This document shows, piece after piece, positions 8,486-15,075 of a DNA stretch of 15,075 nucleotides. Source of the stretch: an uncultured Oscillospiraceae bacterium (GTDB taxonomy: Bacteria; Bacillota; Clostridia; Oscillospirales; Oscillospiraceae); contig CAKSWM010000011.1 of assembly GCA_934511545.1 (NCBI GenBank), forward strand, positions 1-15,075. Reading direction: 5' to 3'. A program made the translations under genes and the position numbers. The notes beneath the pieces are model-generated. The model was not told the DNA's origin, made no database searches, and saw nothing but the letters and a program-made list of their open reading frames with translations. Positions within the stretch are counted from its first letter, which is position 1. The number at the start of each line of letters is the position of its first letter.

Positions 8486-8721
8486 ATTCAGATTTTTCTC
8501 CTTCGATATTATATGTAACCGGCAATGGACATAACGAAATAAGACCGACTTTCCGCTTCTTTGCGCCCTGTGTCGCCCAAAGAGAGCAGCCATGTCTGTC
8601 CTGTGCATCTGCCGGAATAAATTCTGTCCGAAATTGCGGACGGGTCCAAAAGAATTAATGCGCTGACCGGCCTCGGCCGGTTCGTTTCCGTTTTTCCGGG
8701 TAAGCCTATTGTACCCTGTTA
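8486..8721 (-). promoter_or_regulatory. Long structured 5' leader of rnj
   Basis: About 236 bases lie between the predicted rnj transcription start and the ATG. No known riboswitch was recognised. Two hairpins are visible on the minus strand: a GC-rich palindrome at 8666-8681 (ACCGG/CCGGT core) and a 5-bp stem with AATTTC-type loop at 8626-8641. Neither is followed by a T-run, so neither looks like a terminator. The region is a candidate for post-transcriptional control, possibly by RNase J itself; this is inference. Confidence 0.5.
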
Positions 8722-8727
8722 ATCTGG

Positions 8728-8756
8728 ATTATACTCTCAATACTCCGCTCTGTCAA
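8728..8756 (-). promoter_or_regulatory. rnj: Exact-consensus vegetative promoter of the rnj operon
   Basis: Minus-strand TTGACA (8751-8756), 17-base spacer, and TATAAT (8728-8733) match the SigA consensus perfectly. The expected start is near 8721. It is the same architecture as the valS promoter at 4273-4301 and should be strong. Confidence 0.88.
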
Positions 8757-8845
8757 ACGCAACACGGCGTACGGGCATGGATCCTGTTCCGCGCCGGCAG
8801 AAAACAGGACCGAAACATATAGGCCTGGTCACGTAAATTGAGGTA

Positions 8846-8875
8846 TTGACAATTCCATTATACCAGTGATACGCT
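8846..8875 (+). promoter_or_regulatory. Candidate promoter of the aroEK-aroQ operon
   Basis: TTGACA (8846-8851), 18-base spacer, then TACGCT (8870-8875) preceded by TG one base upstream, giving an extended -10 (TGATACGCT). The -35 is perfect and the -10 weak. It lies 38 bases before the aroE-aroK start codon. An outward-facing TATAAT lies in the same stretch on the minus strand (8857-8862). Confidence 0.6.
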
Positions 8876-8913
8876 AGTTTTCACAGCAAAATTCCTTTGG
8901 AGGTATTCCGTCA

Positions 8914-10146
8914 ATGAAATACGGACTAATCGGTGAAAGACTGGGCCATAGCTATTCCGTTCCCATACACCGGGCGTTCGGCGTATCCGACTATGAGCTT
9001 CGTCCGATCCCCCGCGAGGAGCTTGACGCATTTCTGACCGGGCGGGGCTTTCTCGGCCTTAATGTCACGATACCTTATAAGACCGCCGTCATGCCCTATT
9101 GCGGAAAGATCGACGCACGCGCAGAGGCAATCGGCTGTGTCAACACGCTGGTCGTCGGAGAGGACGGTGTGATGTGCGGATACAACACGGATTATTCCGG
9201 ATTCGAACTCATGGCTGCAAGAGCCGGCATTTCCTTTGACGGACGCAAGGTGCTCATTCTCGGAACAGGCGGGACCTCAAAAACCGCGCACGCGGTCGCC
9301 GGGGCGCACCACGCACGCGATATCGTCTTTGTCTCCCGCAATGGAGAAACAAATTACGAAAACGTATACTCAAAACACCCCGACGCAGAGATCATCGTCA
9401 ATACCACTCCCGTTGGCATGTTCCCTCTCTGCGGCCAAAGCCCGATAGCGCTTGAGCGCTTCGGCGGTCTTTTGGGCGTTCTGGACGTGATCTACAACCC
9501 GCGCCGCACGGCACTTCAGCTAGAGGCGGAAAATCTGGGTATCCCTCACAGCGACGGGCTTATAATGCTCGTGGAACAGGCGCGTCTCGCCGACGAACTC
9601 TACACGGGACACAGCATCCCGCCGGAGGAAACGGACAGAGTATGCCGCCTAATCTCTCAGAGCATAGAGAACATAGTTCTCACCGGTATGCCCGGAAGCG
9701 GCAAGACCTCGGTCGGACTGGCTCTCGCCGAAAAACTCGGACGCGAGTTTTTCGACTCGGACGATATTATCGTCTCCCGCGCGGGTATGAATATCCCGGA
9801 CATCTTTTCGCGCTTCGGAGAGCCTCATTTCCGCTCGCTTGAACGGGAGGTCATAGCGGAGCTGGGTGCGAAAAGCGGCGTTGTGATCGCCACGGGCGGC
9901 GGCGTTCCCGTCGATCCGCGCAACCACGCGCCGCTGCGCCAGAACGGGCGCATCTACCACATCGAACGAAGTCTTTCCCTGCTCGCTCTTGACGGCCGCC
10001 CTCTGTCCACATCGCTTGACGCGCTGCGCAAGATTCAGGCAGAGCGCGCTCCGTTTTATGCGGGACTGTGCGACCGCGTGATAACCAACGACGGAAGCAT
10101 TGCCAGCGCGGCGGAAAAAATCATGGAGGATTTTCTGAGAATATGA
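8914..10146 (+). CDS. aroE-aroK: Fused shikimate dehydrogenase-shikimate kinase (AroE-AroK)
   Basis: Two successive steps of the chorismate pathway in one 410-residue protein: NADPH-dependent reduction of 3-dehydroshikimate, then phosphorylation of shikimate. Residues 1 to about 245 are AroE: GHSYS (S13, S15), NVTIPYK (K56), CVNT (N77), YNTD (D93), the nucleotide loop LGTGGTSKT (from 116), NTTPVGM (163-169) and Q222. Residues about 253-410 are shikimate kinase: Walker A GMPGSGKTS (258-266), DSDD (281-284), FRSLE (R307), GGG (328-330), the RPL lid (R362) and RAPFY (378-382). The two domains are joined by a short stretch without a frameshift. Start ATG at 8914 has TGGAGGT 10 bases upstream. It overlaps aroQ by 4 bases (ATGA). 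Confidence 0.96.
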   Translation: MKYGLIGERLGHSYSVPIHRAFGVSDYELRPIPREELDAFLTGRGFLGLNVTIPYKTAVMPYCGKIDARAEAIGCVNTLVVGEDGVMCGYNTDYSGFELMAARAGISFDGRKVLILGTGGTSKTAHAVAGAHHARDIVFVSRNGETNYENVYSKHPDAEIIVNTTPVGMFPLCGQSPIALERFGGLLGVLDVIYNPRRTALQLEAENLGIPHSDGLIMLVEQARLADELYTGHSIPPEETDRVCRLISQSIENIVLTGMPGSGKTSVGLALAEKLGREFFDSDDIIVSRAGMNIPDIFSRFGEPHFRSLEREVIAELGAKSGVVIATGGGVPVDPRNHAPLRQNGRIYHIERSLSLLALDGRPLSTSLDALRKIQAERAPFYAGLCDRVITNDGSIASAAEKIMEDFLRI

Positions 10147-10574
10147 AATTGCTTGTTATAAACGGTCCGAATCTCAACATGCTCGGAATACGCGAGCCGG
10201 ATATATACGGCCGCCGGACCTATAACGACCTCGTCTCCATGATACGGGAGCACTGCGAAAGCCGAGGCGCCGCGGTCACTTTCTTTCAGTCCAACCACGA
10301 GGGTTCTCTTGTAGATGCAATACAGTCGGCCTATGGAACGCAGGACGGCATTATCATAAACCCCGGAGCATATACCCATACCAGCGTCGCGCTTCTGGAC
10401 GCCTTAAAGGCCGTGGGTCTGCCGGCTGTCGAGGTCCATATCTCGGACGTCGATTCACGCGAGGAGTTCCGCCGGGTCTCGTATATCCGCTCAGCCTGCG
10501 TCATGACGATATCCGGACACGGATTCGAGGGTTATCTGGAGGCCGCAGATCATCTCATGTCCCTGCATGGTTGA
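10143..10574 (+). CDS. aroQ: 3-dehydroquinate dehydratase, type II (AroQ)
   Basis: Converts 3-dehydroquinate to 3-dehydroshikimate, the step directly before AroE. The 143-residue protein fits the dodecameric type II class (about 145). Seen: NGPNLNMLGIREPDIYG with catalytic Y22 and R17, INPGAYTHTS, VHISD, and ISGHGFEGY near the C-terminus. A longer in-frame reading back to 10068 exists but lies inside the aroE-aroK coding region and is not homologous; the ATG at 10143 begins the family's conserved MKLLVINGPNLN. It overlaps the aroE-aroK stop (ATGA), with GGAGGA 12 bases upstream. With the fusion gene it supplies three adjacent pathway steps from one transcript. Confidence 0.97.
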   Translation: MKLLVINGPNLNMLGIREPDIYGRRTYNDLVSMIREHCESRGAAVTFFQSNHEGSLVDAIQSAYGTQDGIIINPGAYTHTSVALLDALKAVGLPAVEVHISDVDSREEFRRVSYIRSACVMTISGHGFEGYLEAADHLMSLHG

Positions 10575-10599
10575 ATTGTTCATAATTAGTGGGTATACT
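10571..10599 (+). promoter_or_regulatory. Candidate promoter of the mrp gene
   Basis: TTGAAT (10571-10576), 17-base spacer, TATACT (10594-10599). The -35 overlaps the aroQ stop codon. No terminator lies between aroQ and mrp, so mrp may be transcribed both from here and by read-through of the aro operon. Confidence 0.6.
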
Positions 10600-10634
10600 G
10601 TAAATTACTCATCTTTCAGGAGGATAAACAACAA

Positions 10635-11459
10635 ATGAGCGAAACTTGTTCCCATGACTGCGGCAGTTGCGGCGAGAGCTGCGCGGACCGCCAGCCGGAA
10701 AGCCTGCTTGCACAGCCGCATCCCGGTACACAGGTCAAAAAAATAATCGGCGTCGTCAGCGGCAAGGGCGGCGTTGGAAAGAGCCTTGTCACTTCTCTCA
10801 TGGCTGTGCTGTCGGCCCGCGCCGGTCACCGTACCGCAATTCTCGACGCCGATATAACCGGGCCTTCCATCCCGACCGCTTTCGGCGTAAGACAGCGCCC
10901 GATGAGCGACGGGACAGGCATCATCCCCGTATACACCGATGACGGAATCGCCGTTATGAGTCTCAATCTTCTGCTCGACAACGAGACCGACCCTGTCGTA
11001 TGGCGCGGCCCTGTGATCGGCGGCACCGTCAAGCAGTTCTGGACGGACGTCATCTGGGGCGACGTCGACTATATGTTCGTCGATATGCCGCCCGGCACCG
11101 GCGACGTTGCGCTGACGGTTTTCCAATCCATTCCCGTGGACGGTCTTATCATCGTCTCTTCGCCGCAGGAGCTTGTCGGCATGATCGTCACCAAGGCGGT
11201 CAAAATGGCCTCAATGATCGGCATTCCTGTTATCGGACTGGTCGAAAACATGAGTTATTTCAAATGCCCCGACTGCGGCAGTGAACACCGCATTTTCGGT
11301 GAAAGCCATGTCGATGAGATAGCTAAGAATTACAACATTCCCAATGTTGCACGACTGCCCATCGACCCCGAACTTGCAAAGCTCTGTGATTCCGGCTGCA
11401 TCGAGAGATTCGAGGGCAGCTGGCTCGACGGCGTGATGAAAGCCGTTGAGAATCTTTAA
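10635..11459 (+). CDS. mrp: Mrp/ApbC/NBP35-family P-loop ATPase, iron-sulfur cluster carrier
   Basis: Cytosolic scaffold or carrier that delivers [4Fe-4S] clusters to apo-proteins, using ATP. The 274 residues contain a deviant Walker A, GKGGVGKS (43-50), a DADITGPSIP switch segment (71-80), DMPPGTGD (150-157) and the metal-binding CPDC (C211, C214) where dimers hold the bridging cluster. The N-terminus adds a cysteine cluster with C5, C9, C12 and C16, comparable in place to the ferredoxin-like N-terminal motif of NBP35. Start ATG at 10635 has AGGAGG 11 bases upstream. Neighbours give no specific client. A minor alternative is a plain ParA/MinD-type ATPase, but PPGTGD and CxxC argue for Mrp. 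Confidence 0.94.
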   Translation: MSETCSHDCGSCGESCADRQPESLLAQPHPGTQVKKIIGVVSGKGGVGKSLVTSLMAVLSARAGHRTAILDADITGPSIPTAFGVRQRPMSDGTGIIPVYTDDGIAVMSLNLLLDNETDPVVWRGPVIGGTVKQFWTDVIWGDVDYMFVDMPPGTGDVALTVFQSIPVDGLIIVSSPQELVGMIVTKAVKMASMIGIPVIGLVENMSYFKCPDCGSEHRIFGESHVDEIAKNYNIPNVARLPIDPELAKLCDSGCIERFEGSWLDGVMKAVENL

Positions 11460-11467
11460 AAAAACAA

Positions 11468-11492
11468 GGGGGACGGGCCTGCTCCGTCCCTC
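11468..11492 (+). terminator. Probable terminator after mrp
   Basis: A stem of about 9 bp (11468-11476 with 11484-11492, one G-U pair, GGGACGG/CCGTCCC core) and a 7-base loop stand 8 bases after the mrp stop. The downstream T-tract is weak (CATACATTTT). The reverse strand has a better T-run, but no minus-strand gene ends here. Confidence 0.5.
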
Positions 11493-11533
11493 CATACATT
11501 TTCCACGACAATGTGATAAAGGAGGCAAATCTG

Positions 11534-12540
11534 ATGAACAAAAGAATACTTCTGACCGCACTTTCAGCGCTTATGATGTTTGCGCTCTTATGCGGCTGTA
11601 CAACCGCCGCTCTGCCCGGAGGGACGACCGACGAACCCGCCGCGAACGAGACGGACGCGCCTGCACCGACCGACACGGTCTCTCCCGAACCCGGTAATTC
11701 CGACGACCCCGCCGGGGACCCCGAAGATCAGCCTGGAGCCGATGTCCCCGCACATGAGTTCCCGATAGTCCTCAAATGCGGCGAGAGCTTTTCCATCGAC
11801 CTTGACGGCGACGGCGCAGCAGAGGAGATCACCTATACCCAAGCCGCGACGGAGAGGATTTCCCCTGGGAGTTCGACTCGCTGACCATAAACGGCAAAGA
11901 GTTCCGTGACGGCATATATGACGGCGAGTTCTATACCGACTGTCTGGTTACAGATTACTGGGCTATCACCGACATAGACAGCTCCGACAACGCTCTTGAG
12001 ATAGCCCTGATGGACTACGGCCCGAGTGACGACAACGTAACATACTTTTTCCGTTATACGGACGGCAAGCCGGAATACATCGGCTATGTACCCGGCTTTG
12101 TCTACAACGGATACTCCGACAGCTCCGACATGACTTTCCCCGGGGACGGTACCGTCGATTCATATATGAGGCTCAGCGTCCTTCAGACCTGGTGGGCCCC
12201 CGCCTCGTGGAAGCCCGGGGATGAACGGTGCTTTGACCTCATCGCGCAGGAGCTGTATTATCCCTTTGACGACAAGCCCGGCTCCGATGTGACCGTTAAG
12301 TCGCCCGCAGTCGGATACGCCGAGTGCAGCGTCGATTCCGAGCGTACCGTTATCTCCGCCGGCACAGAGCTCACGCTCGCGGCAACGGATGACCGGGAAT
12401 GGATACTGGCAAAGACCGGCGACGGCCGCGAGCTTTGGCTGCATCTCAACGCTCAGGACGGTTATGCTTACGAGATCGAAACTGAGCGCGGATATGAATC
12501 CGGCGCACTTGTCCTTGACGGTCTGTGCATGGCCGATTAA
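11534..12540 (+). pseudogene. Secreted lipoprotein with SH3-like C-terminus, frameshifted near 11847
   Basis: Not recognised by name. ATG at 11534 has AAAGGAGG 8 bases upstream. The N-terminus MNKRILLTALSALMMFALL is a lipoprotein signal ending in LCGC, with C22 as the lipidation site, followed by a Pro/Glu/Asp/Thr-rich linker (about residues 25-75). Then comes an acidic DLDGDGAAEEI motif of the kind seen in calcium-binding or FG-GAP/VCBS-like repeats. The first frame stops at 11882-11884, but coding continues in the next frame (DGEDFPWEFDS...) to the stop at 12538-12540. Adding one base at about 11847 joins them into 335 residues. The C-terminal part has an SH3-like pattern (GTELTLAATDDREW). 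An assembly error or a recent mutation are both possible; both halves keep coding character. Confidence 0.8.
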
Positions 12541-12544
12541 AATC

Positions 12545-12597
12545 TAAGGCAATACCGCATAATTCCAGTGTGCAGTGAATTATGCGGTGTTGCCTTA
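12545..12597 (+). repeat. 21-bp near-perfect palindrome (terminator or dispersed repeat)
   Basis: Arms 12545-12565 and 12577-12597 pair over 21 bp with a single G-U (TAAGGCAA...TTGCCTTA) around an 11-base loop at 12566-12576. It begins five bases after the lipoprotein stop and is followed by AT-rich sequence without a clear T-run. It could end lipoprotein transcription. Its length and symmetry also fit a dispersed palindromic element. Confidence 0.7.
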
Positions 12598-12687
12598 AAT
12601 TTATCATGCCGCATGCTCCGTCGGGAGAAACATTTCCCCATTTAATACGTCTAATACACGAAAGGACATATGAAAGGACTGATGAAA

Positions 12688-13926
12688 ATGCCAAAACGCA
12701 TATCCGCCCTGTTGCTTTGCTTTTCCCTCTTTTTCTGCCTGGTCCCGGCTCTCACGGGCTGCGGCAGTGCCAGCACCGACCTTATGCGCGGCTTCAGACC
12801 CGCTGCCGTTGATGCCCCGGCTGACCCCGATATGACCGCCGCCGCGGATTTCTCTCTTCGTCTGTTCCGCGAATATGCTGACGAAAACCGGAACACGCTC
12901 TTATCCCCTCTTTCAGTTCTGTGCGCGCTGGCCATAACGGCAAACGGAGCTCGGGAAGACACTCTTGCTCAGATGGAAGAGGTTTTCGGCGTTTCCTCCG
13001 ATGAGCTGAACCGCCGTCTGCACGCATATATATCTTCCCTTCCGGAAGGTGAGAAATATAAGCTCAGTCTTGCAAACTCGATCTGGCTCAGAAACAGCGG
13101 TGATCTCTCCGTTCAGGAAAGCTTTCTTCAGACAAACGCCGATTATTACCAAGCAGGGATCTTCAAGGCGCCATTCGATGATTCGACCGTCAGGGAGATG
13201 AACGACTGGGTGAGCGATAAAACAGACGGCATGATAAGCCGCATTCTGGATTCCATCGATCCCGGCACCGAAATGTATCTGCTCAACGCGCTTTCTTTTG
13301 ACGCCGAATGGCGCTCTATCTATAAAGAGTCTCAGGTGCGGGACGGCGTGTTCACAGCGCAGGACGGTTCGGAGCAGGCAGTTGAGTTCATGTATTCCGC
13401 CGAATACGAATATCTGGAGGACGGCAGCGCCTGCGGCTTTGTCAAGCATTACGCCGATGGGAAATACGCCTTTGCCGCGCTGCTTCCCAACGAGGGCGTT
13501 TCGATTTCCGAATATATAAAGGAGCTGACAGGCGAGCACCTTGCCGAGGTGTTTGACAGTGCGCAAAACTTTGAAGTAGATGCAGCCATACCGAAGTTTG
13601 ACACCGAATACGGTGTTCTGCTCAACGACGTGCTCATCTCCATGGGCATGACGGCCGCCTTTGACGTCGCCTCCGCCGATTTTTCCGGCATCGGCGTCTC
13701 CGGAAAAGGGCGTCTGTATATCGGCCAGGTCGTTCACAAAACGCACATTACCGTGGATGAGAAAGGTACAAAAGCGGGAGCCGTCACCATGGTCAGTGCC
13801 CCCGCCGGCGAACCCATGCCAGTCGAAACAAAAACCGTTCATCTCGACAGACCCTTCGTGTATATGATAATCGACTGCGATACATTTCTCCCGGTATTCA
13901 TCGGTACACTTATGACCGCAGCATAA
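12688..13926 (+). CDS. Serpin-family protease inhibitor, lipoprotein
   Basis: Serpins trap serine or cysteine proteases by a suicide mechanism; this one would sit on the outer face of the membrane. The signal MPKRISALLLCFSLFF ends at LTGC, with C25 as the lipidation site. The serpin fold follows: SPLSVLCALAIT with NGAREDT, NALSFDAEW, the hinge VDEKGTKAGAVT (EKGT at 358-361, Thr at P8), the reactive loop to about 383, and DRPFVYMIID. The hinge is of inhibitory type. The loop is about 4 residues longer than in antitrypsin and rich in proline. Starts at 12670 and 12682 are also in frame; the ATG at 12688 has AAAGGA at 9 bases, the best spacing. The 412 residues are normal for a serpin plus signal. 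Confidence 0.93.
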   Translation: MPKRISALLLCFSLFFCLVPALTGCGSASTDLMRGFRPAAVDAPADPDMTAAADFSLRLFREYADENRNTLLSPLSVLCALAITANGAREDTLAQMEEVFGVSSDELNRRLHAYISSLPEGEKYKLSLANSIWLRNSGDLSVQESFLQTNADYYQAGIFKAPFDDSTVREMNDWVSDKTDGMISRILDSIDPGTEMYLLNALSFDAEWRSIYKESQVRDGVFTAQDGSEQAVEFMYSAEYEYLEDGSACGFVKHYADGKYAFAALLPNEGVSISEYIKELTGEHLAEVFDSAQNFEVDAAIPKFDTEYGVLLNDVLISMGMTAAFDVASADFSGIGVSGKGRLYIGQVVHKTHITVDEKGTKAGAVTMVSAPAGEPMPVETKTVHLDRPFVYMIIDCDTFLPVFIGTLMTAA

Positions 13927-13929
13927 AAG

Positions 13930-13965
13930 CAAGGAAAGACACGCCGTCAAGCGTGTCTTTCCTTG
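13930..13965. terminator. Bidirectional terminator between the serpin gene and metA
   Basis: A perfect 15-bp stem (13930-13944 with 13951-13965) and a 6-base loop lie between the converging genes. On the minus strand the stem is followed by CTTTTATG, on the plus strand by only a weak T-run, so it should serve metA better than the serpin gene. The metA stop codon (13947-13949) is inside the loop, so the last metA codons form one arm. Confidence 0.85.
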
Positions 13966-14888
13966 TCAATCGATGGTATTGCACTCACATCGTATGGAGT
14001 ATCCTGATATACAATATAGTTCAGCCAGTTTGAGTATAGGAGGTTCGCGTTTGACCGCCATGTCATTTCCGGCCGGCGTGTGTCGTCGTCATCCGGGAAA
14101 TAATGCTTCGGCACAGCAATGCTAAGCCCCGCGCTTTTGTCACGGAGATACTCGGTTTTCAGCGTATCGCGGTCATATTCGGAGTGTCCCATAACAAATA
14201 TGCGGCGTCCTCCGTGAGCCGCTGCGATATATATTCCCGCCTCGTCCGATTCCGCAAGTATTTTCAGGGAAGGTATCGTCTCTATATCCTCGCGCTTTAC
14301 TGTTGTGTGTCTCGAGTGCGGCACCATGAAAACATCGTCAAAACCGCGCAGAAGTATAGGGTTTTTATACACGACGCGGTGCCTGAACACGCCGAAAAGT
14401 TTTTCCGGAAGGTCATATTTCGGAATACCGTAATGATAATACAATCCTGCCTGAGCTCCCCAGCATATGTGGAAGGTACTGTGGACATGCGTCGTGCTCC
14501 ACTCCATGATCTCGCAGAGCTCCGGCCAGTATTCGACCTCTTCAAACGGCAGTTTTTCCACCGGCGCACCCGTTATGATAAGTCCGTCGTAATACTCGCC
14601 GCGTATCTCGTTAAACGTCTTGTAAAAAGCGAGCATGTGCTCTTCGGATGTGTTCTTTGACTTATGCGAACTTACCTGTACCAGCTCCAGCTCGACCTGC
14701 AGCGGCGTATTGCCGAGCAGACGGCTCAGCTGCGTTTCCGTCACTACCTTGGTGGGCATCAGGTTCAGAAGCGCTATTCGCAGAGGCCGTATATCCTGGG
14801 TCTGCGCACGGGTCTCCGCCATGACAAATATATTTTCGGCTTCCAGCACCGCCCGCGCCGGAAGCGCGTTCGGAATTTTAATCGGCAT
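13947..14888 (-). CDS. metA: Homoserine O-acetyltransferase MetA
   Basis: Acylates homoserine in methionine synthesis. The 313-residue class I glutamine-amidotransferase-like acyltransferase has the catalytic cysteine in HICWGAQAG (C142) and the H235/E237 pair in MGHSEYD, at standard numbering. Residue 111 (TGAPVEKL) is glutamate. In characterised MetA enzymes Glu111 goes with acetyl-CoA and Gly111 with succinyl-CoA, so acetylation is predicted. ATG at 14888 has GAGGTG 7 bases upstream, between it and the upstream metY stop (15-base gap). Downstream, its stop codon lies in a terminator loop. With metY it makes a two-step O-acetylhomoserine route to homocysteine. Confidence 0.96.
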   Translation of the reverse strand: MPIKIPNALPARAVLEAENIFVMAETRAQTQDIRPLRIALLNLMPTKVVTETQLSRLLGNTPLQVELELVQVSSHKSKNTSEEHMLAFYKTFNEIRGEYYDGLIITGAPVEKLPFEEVEYWPELCEIMEWSTTHVHSTFHICWGAQAGLYYHYGIPKYDLPEKLFGVFRHRVVYKNPILLRGFDDVFMVPHSRHTTVKREDIETIPSLKILAESDEAGIYIAAAHGGRRIFVMGHSEYDRDTLKTEYLRDKSAGLSIAVPKHYFPDDDDTRRPEMTWRSNANLLYSNWLNYIVYQDTPYDVSAIPSIDKERHA

Positions 14889-14903
14889 CCTGCTTCACCT
14901 CGA

Positions 14904-15075
<172 letters not shown>

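Noticed and set aside
8508..8513. TATAAT just upstream of rnj as a second promoter
   Set aside because: No acceptable -35 lies 16-18 bases upstream, and initiation would fall on the ribosome site.
8486..8608. In-frame N-terminal extension of RNase J
   Set aside because: There is no Shine-Dalgarno at 8608, the extension does not resemble RNase J, and length and motifs fit the ATG at 8485.
8782..8809. 7-bp inverted repeat (TCCTGTT/AACAGGA) in the divergent region
   Set aside because: The arms are short, the loop is 14 bases, and there is no T-run; it is too weak to call an operator or terminator.
11868..11876. TTTCCCC as a -1 ribosomal frameshift site in the lipoprotein
   Set aside because: It has the X-XXY-YYZ pattern, but its codons are in the downstream frame, not the incoming one, so slippage there would not join the two halves.

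Overview
The window looks like chromosome from an endospore-forming, moderately high-GC Clostridia species, probably of the Oscillospiraceae type (inference). The evidence is a spoIIA sporulation operon, a T-box-controlled valS, RNase J, strong Shine-Dalgarno sites, vegetative promoters of the TTGACA/TATAAT type, and a metY-metA transsulfhydrylation pair. No mobile element, CRISPR array, tRNA or rRNA was seen.

Layout. Positions 1-1255 (minus strand) carry the forespore control operon spoIIAA-spoIIAB-sigF, transcribed off the left edge; sigF is cut by the window. Positions 1279-4301 (minus) hold valS with its own exact-consensus promoter, a T-box leader reading tRNA-Val, and a strong terminator just before spoIIAA. 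Positions 4317-8485 (minus) are a tightly packed operon: RNase J, a MalY/PatB-type PLP enzyme, an M19 dipeptidase and a small ArsC/Spx-like protein whose expected cysteine is a serine. The three downstream genes could form a cysteine-S-conjugate or Cys-Gly salvage route. The operon is driven by an exact-consensus promoter followed by a leader of about 236 nt. Positions 8486-8913 are the divergent control region.

On the plus strand, 8914-10574 encode an AroE-AroK fusion overlapping aroQ (chorismate pathway). An Mrp/ApbC iron-sulfur carrier with its own promoter follows (10635-11459). Then come two secreted lipoproteins: one broken by an apparent single-base deletion (11534-12540), and one a serpin-family protease inhibitor (12688-13926), separated by a long near-perfect palindrome. 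The right end is minus strand: metA, with the glutamate that predicts acetyl-CoA use, and the 3' end of metY, whose substrate is O-acetylhomoserine.

The window is mostly core metabolism and sporulation. The least ordinary parts are the serpin/lipoprotein pair, the C-to-S ArsC-like protein in a thiol-related operon, the long rnj leader, and the hairpin between a candidate promoter and spoIIAA.
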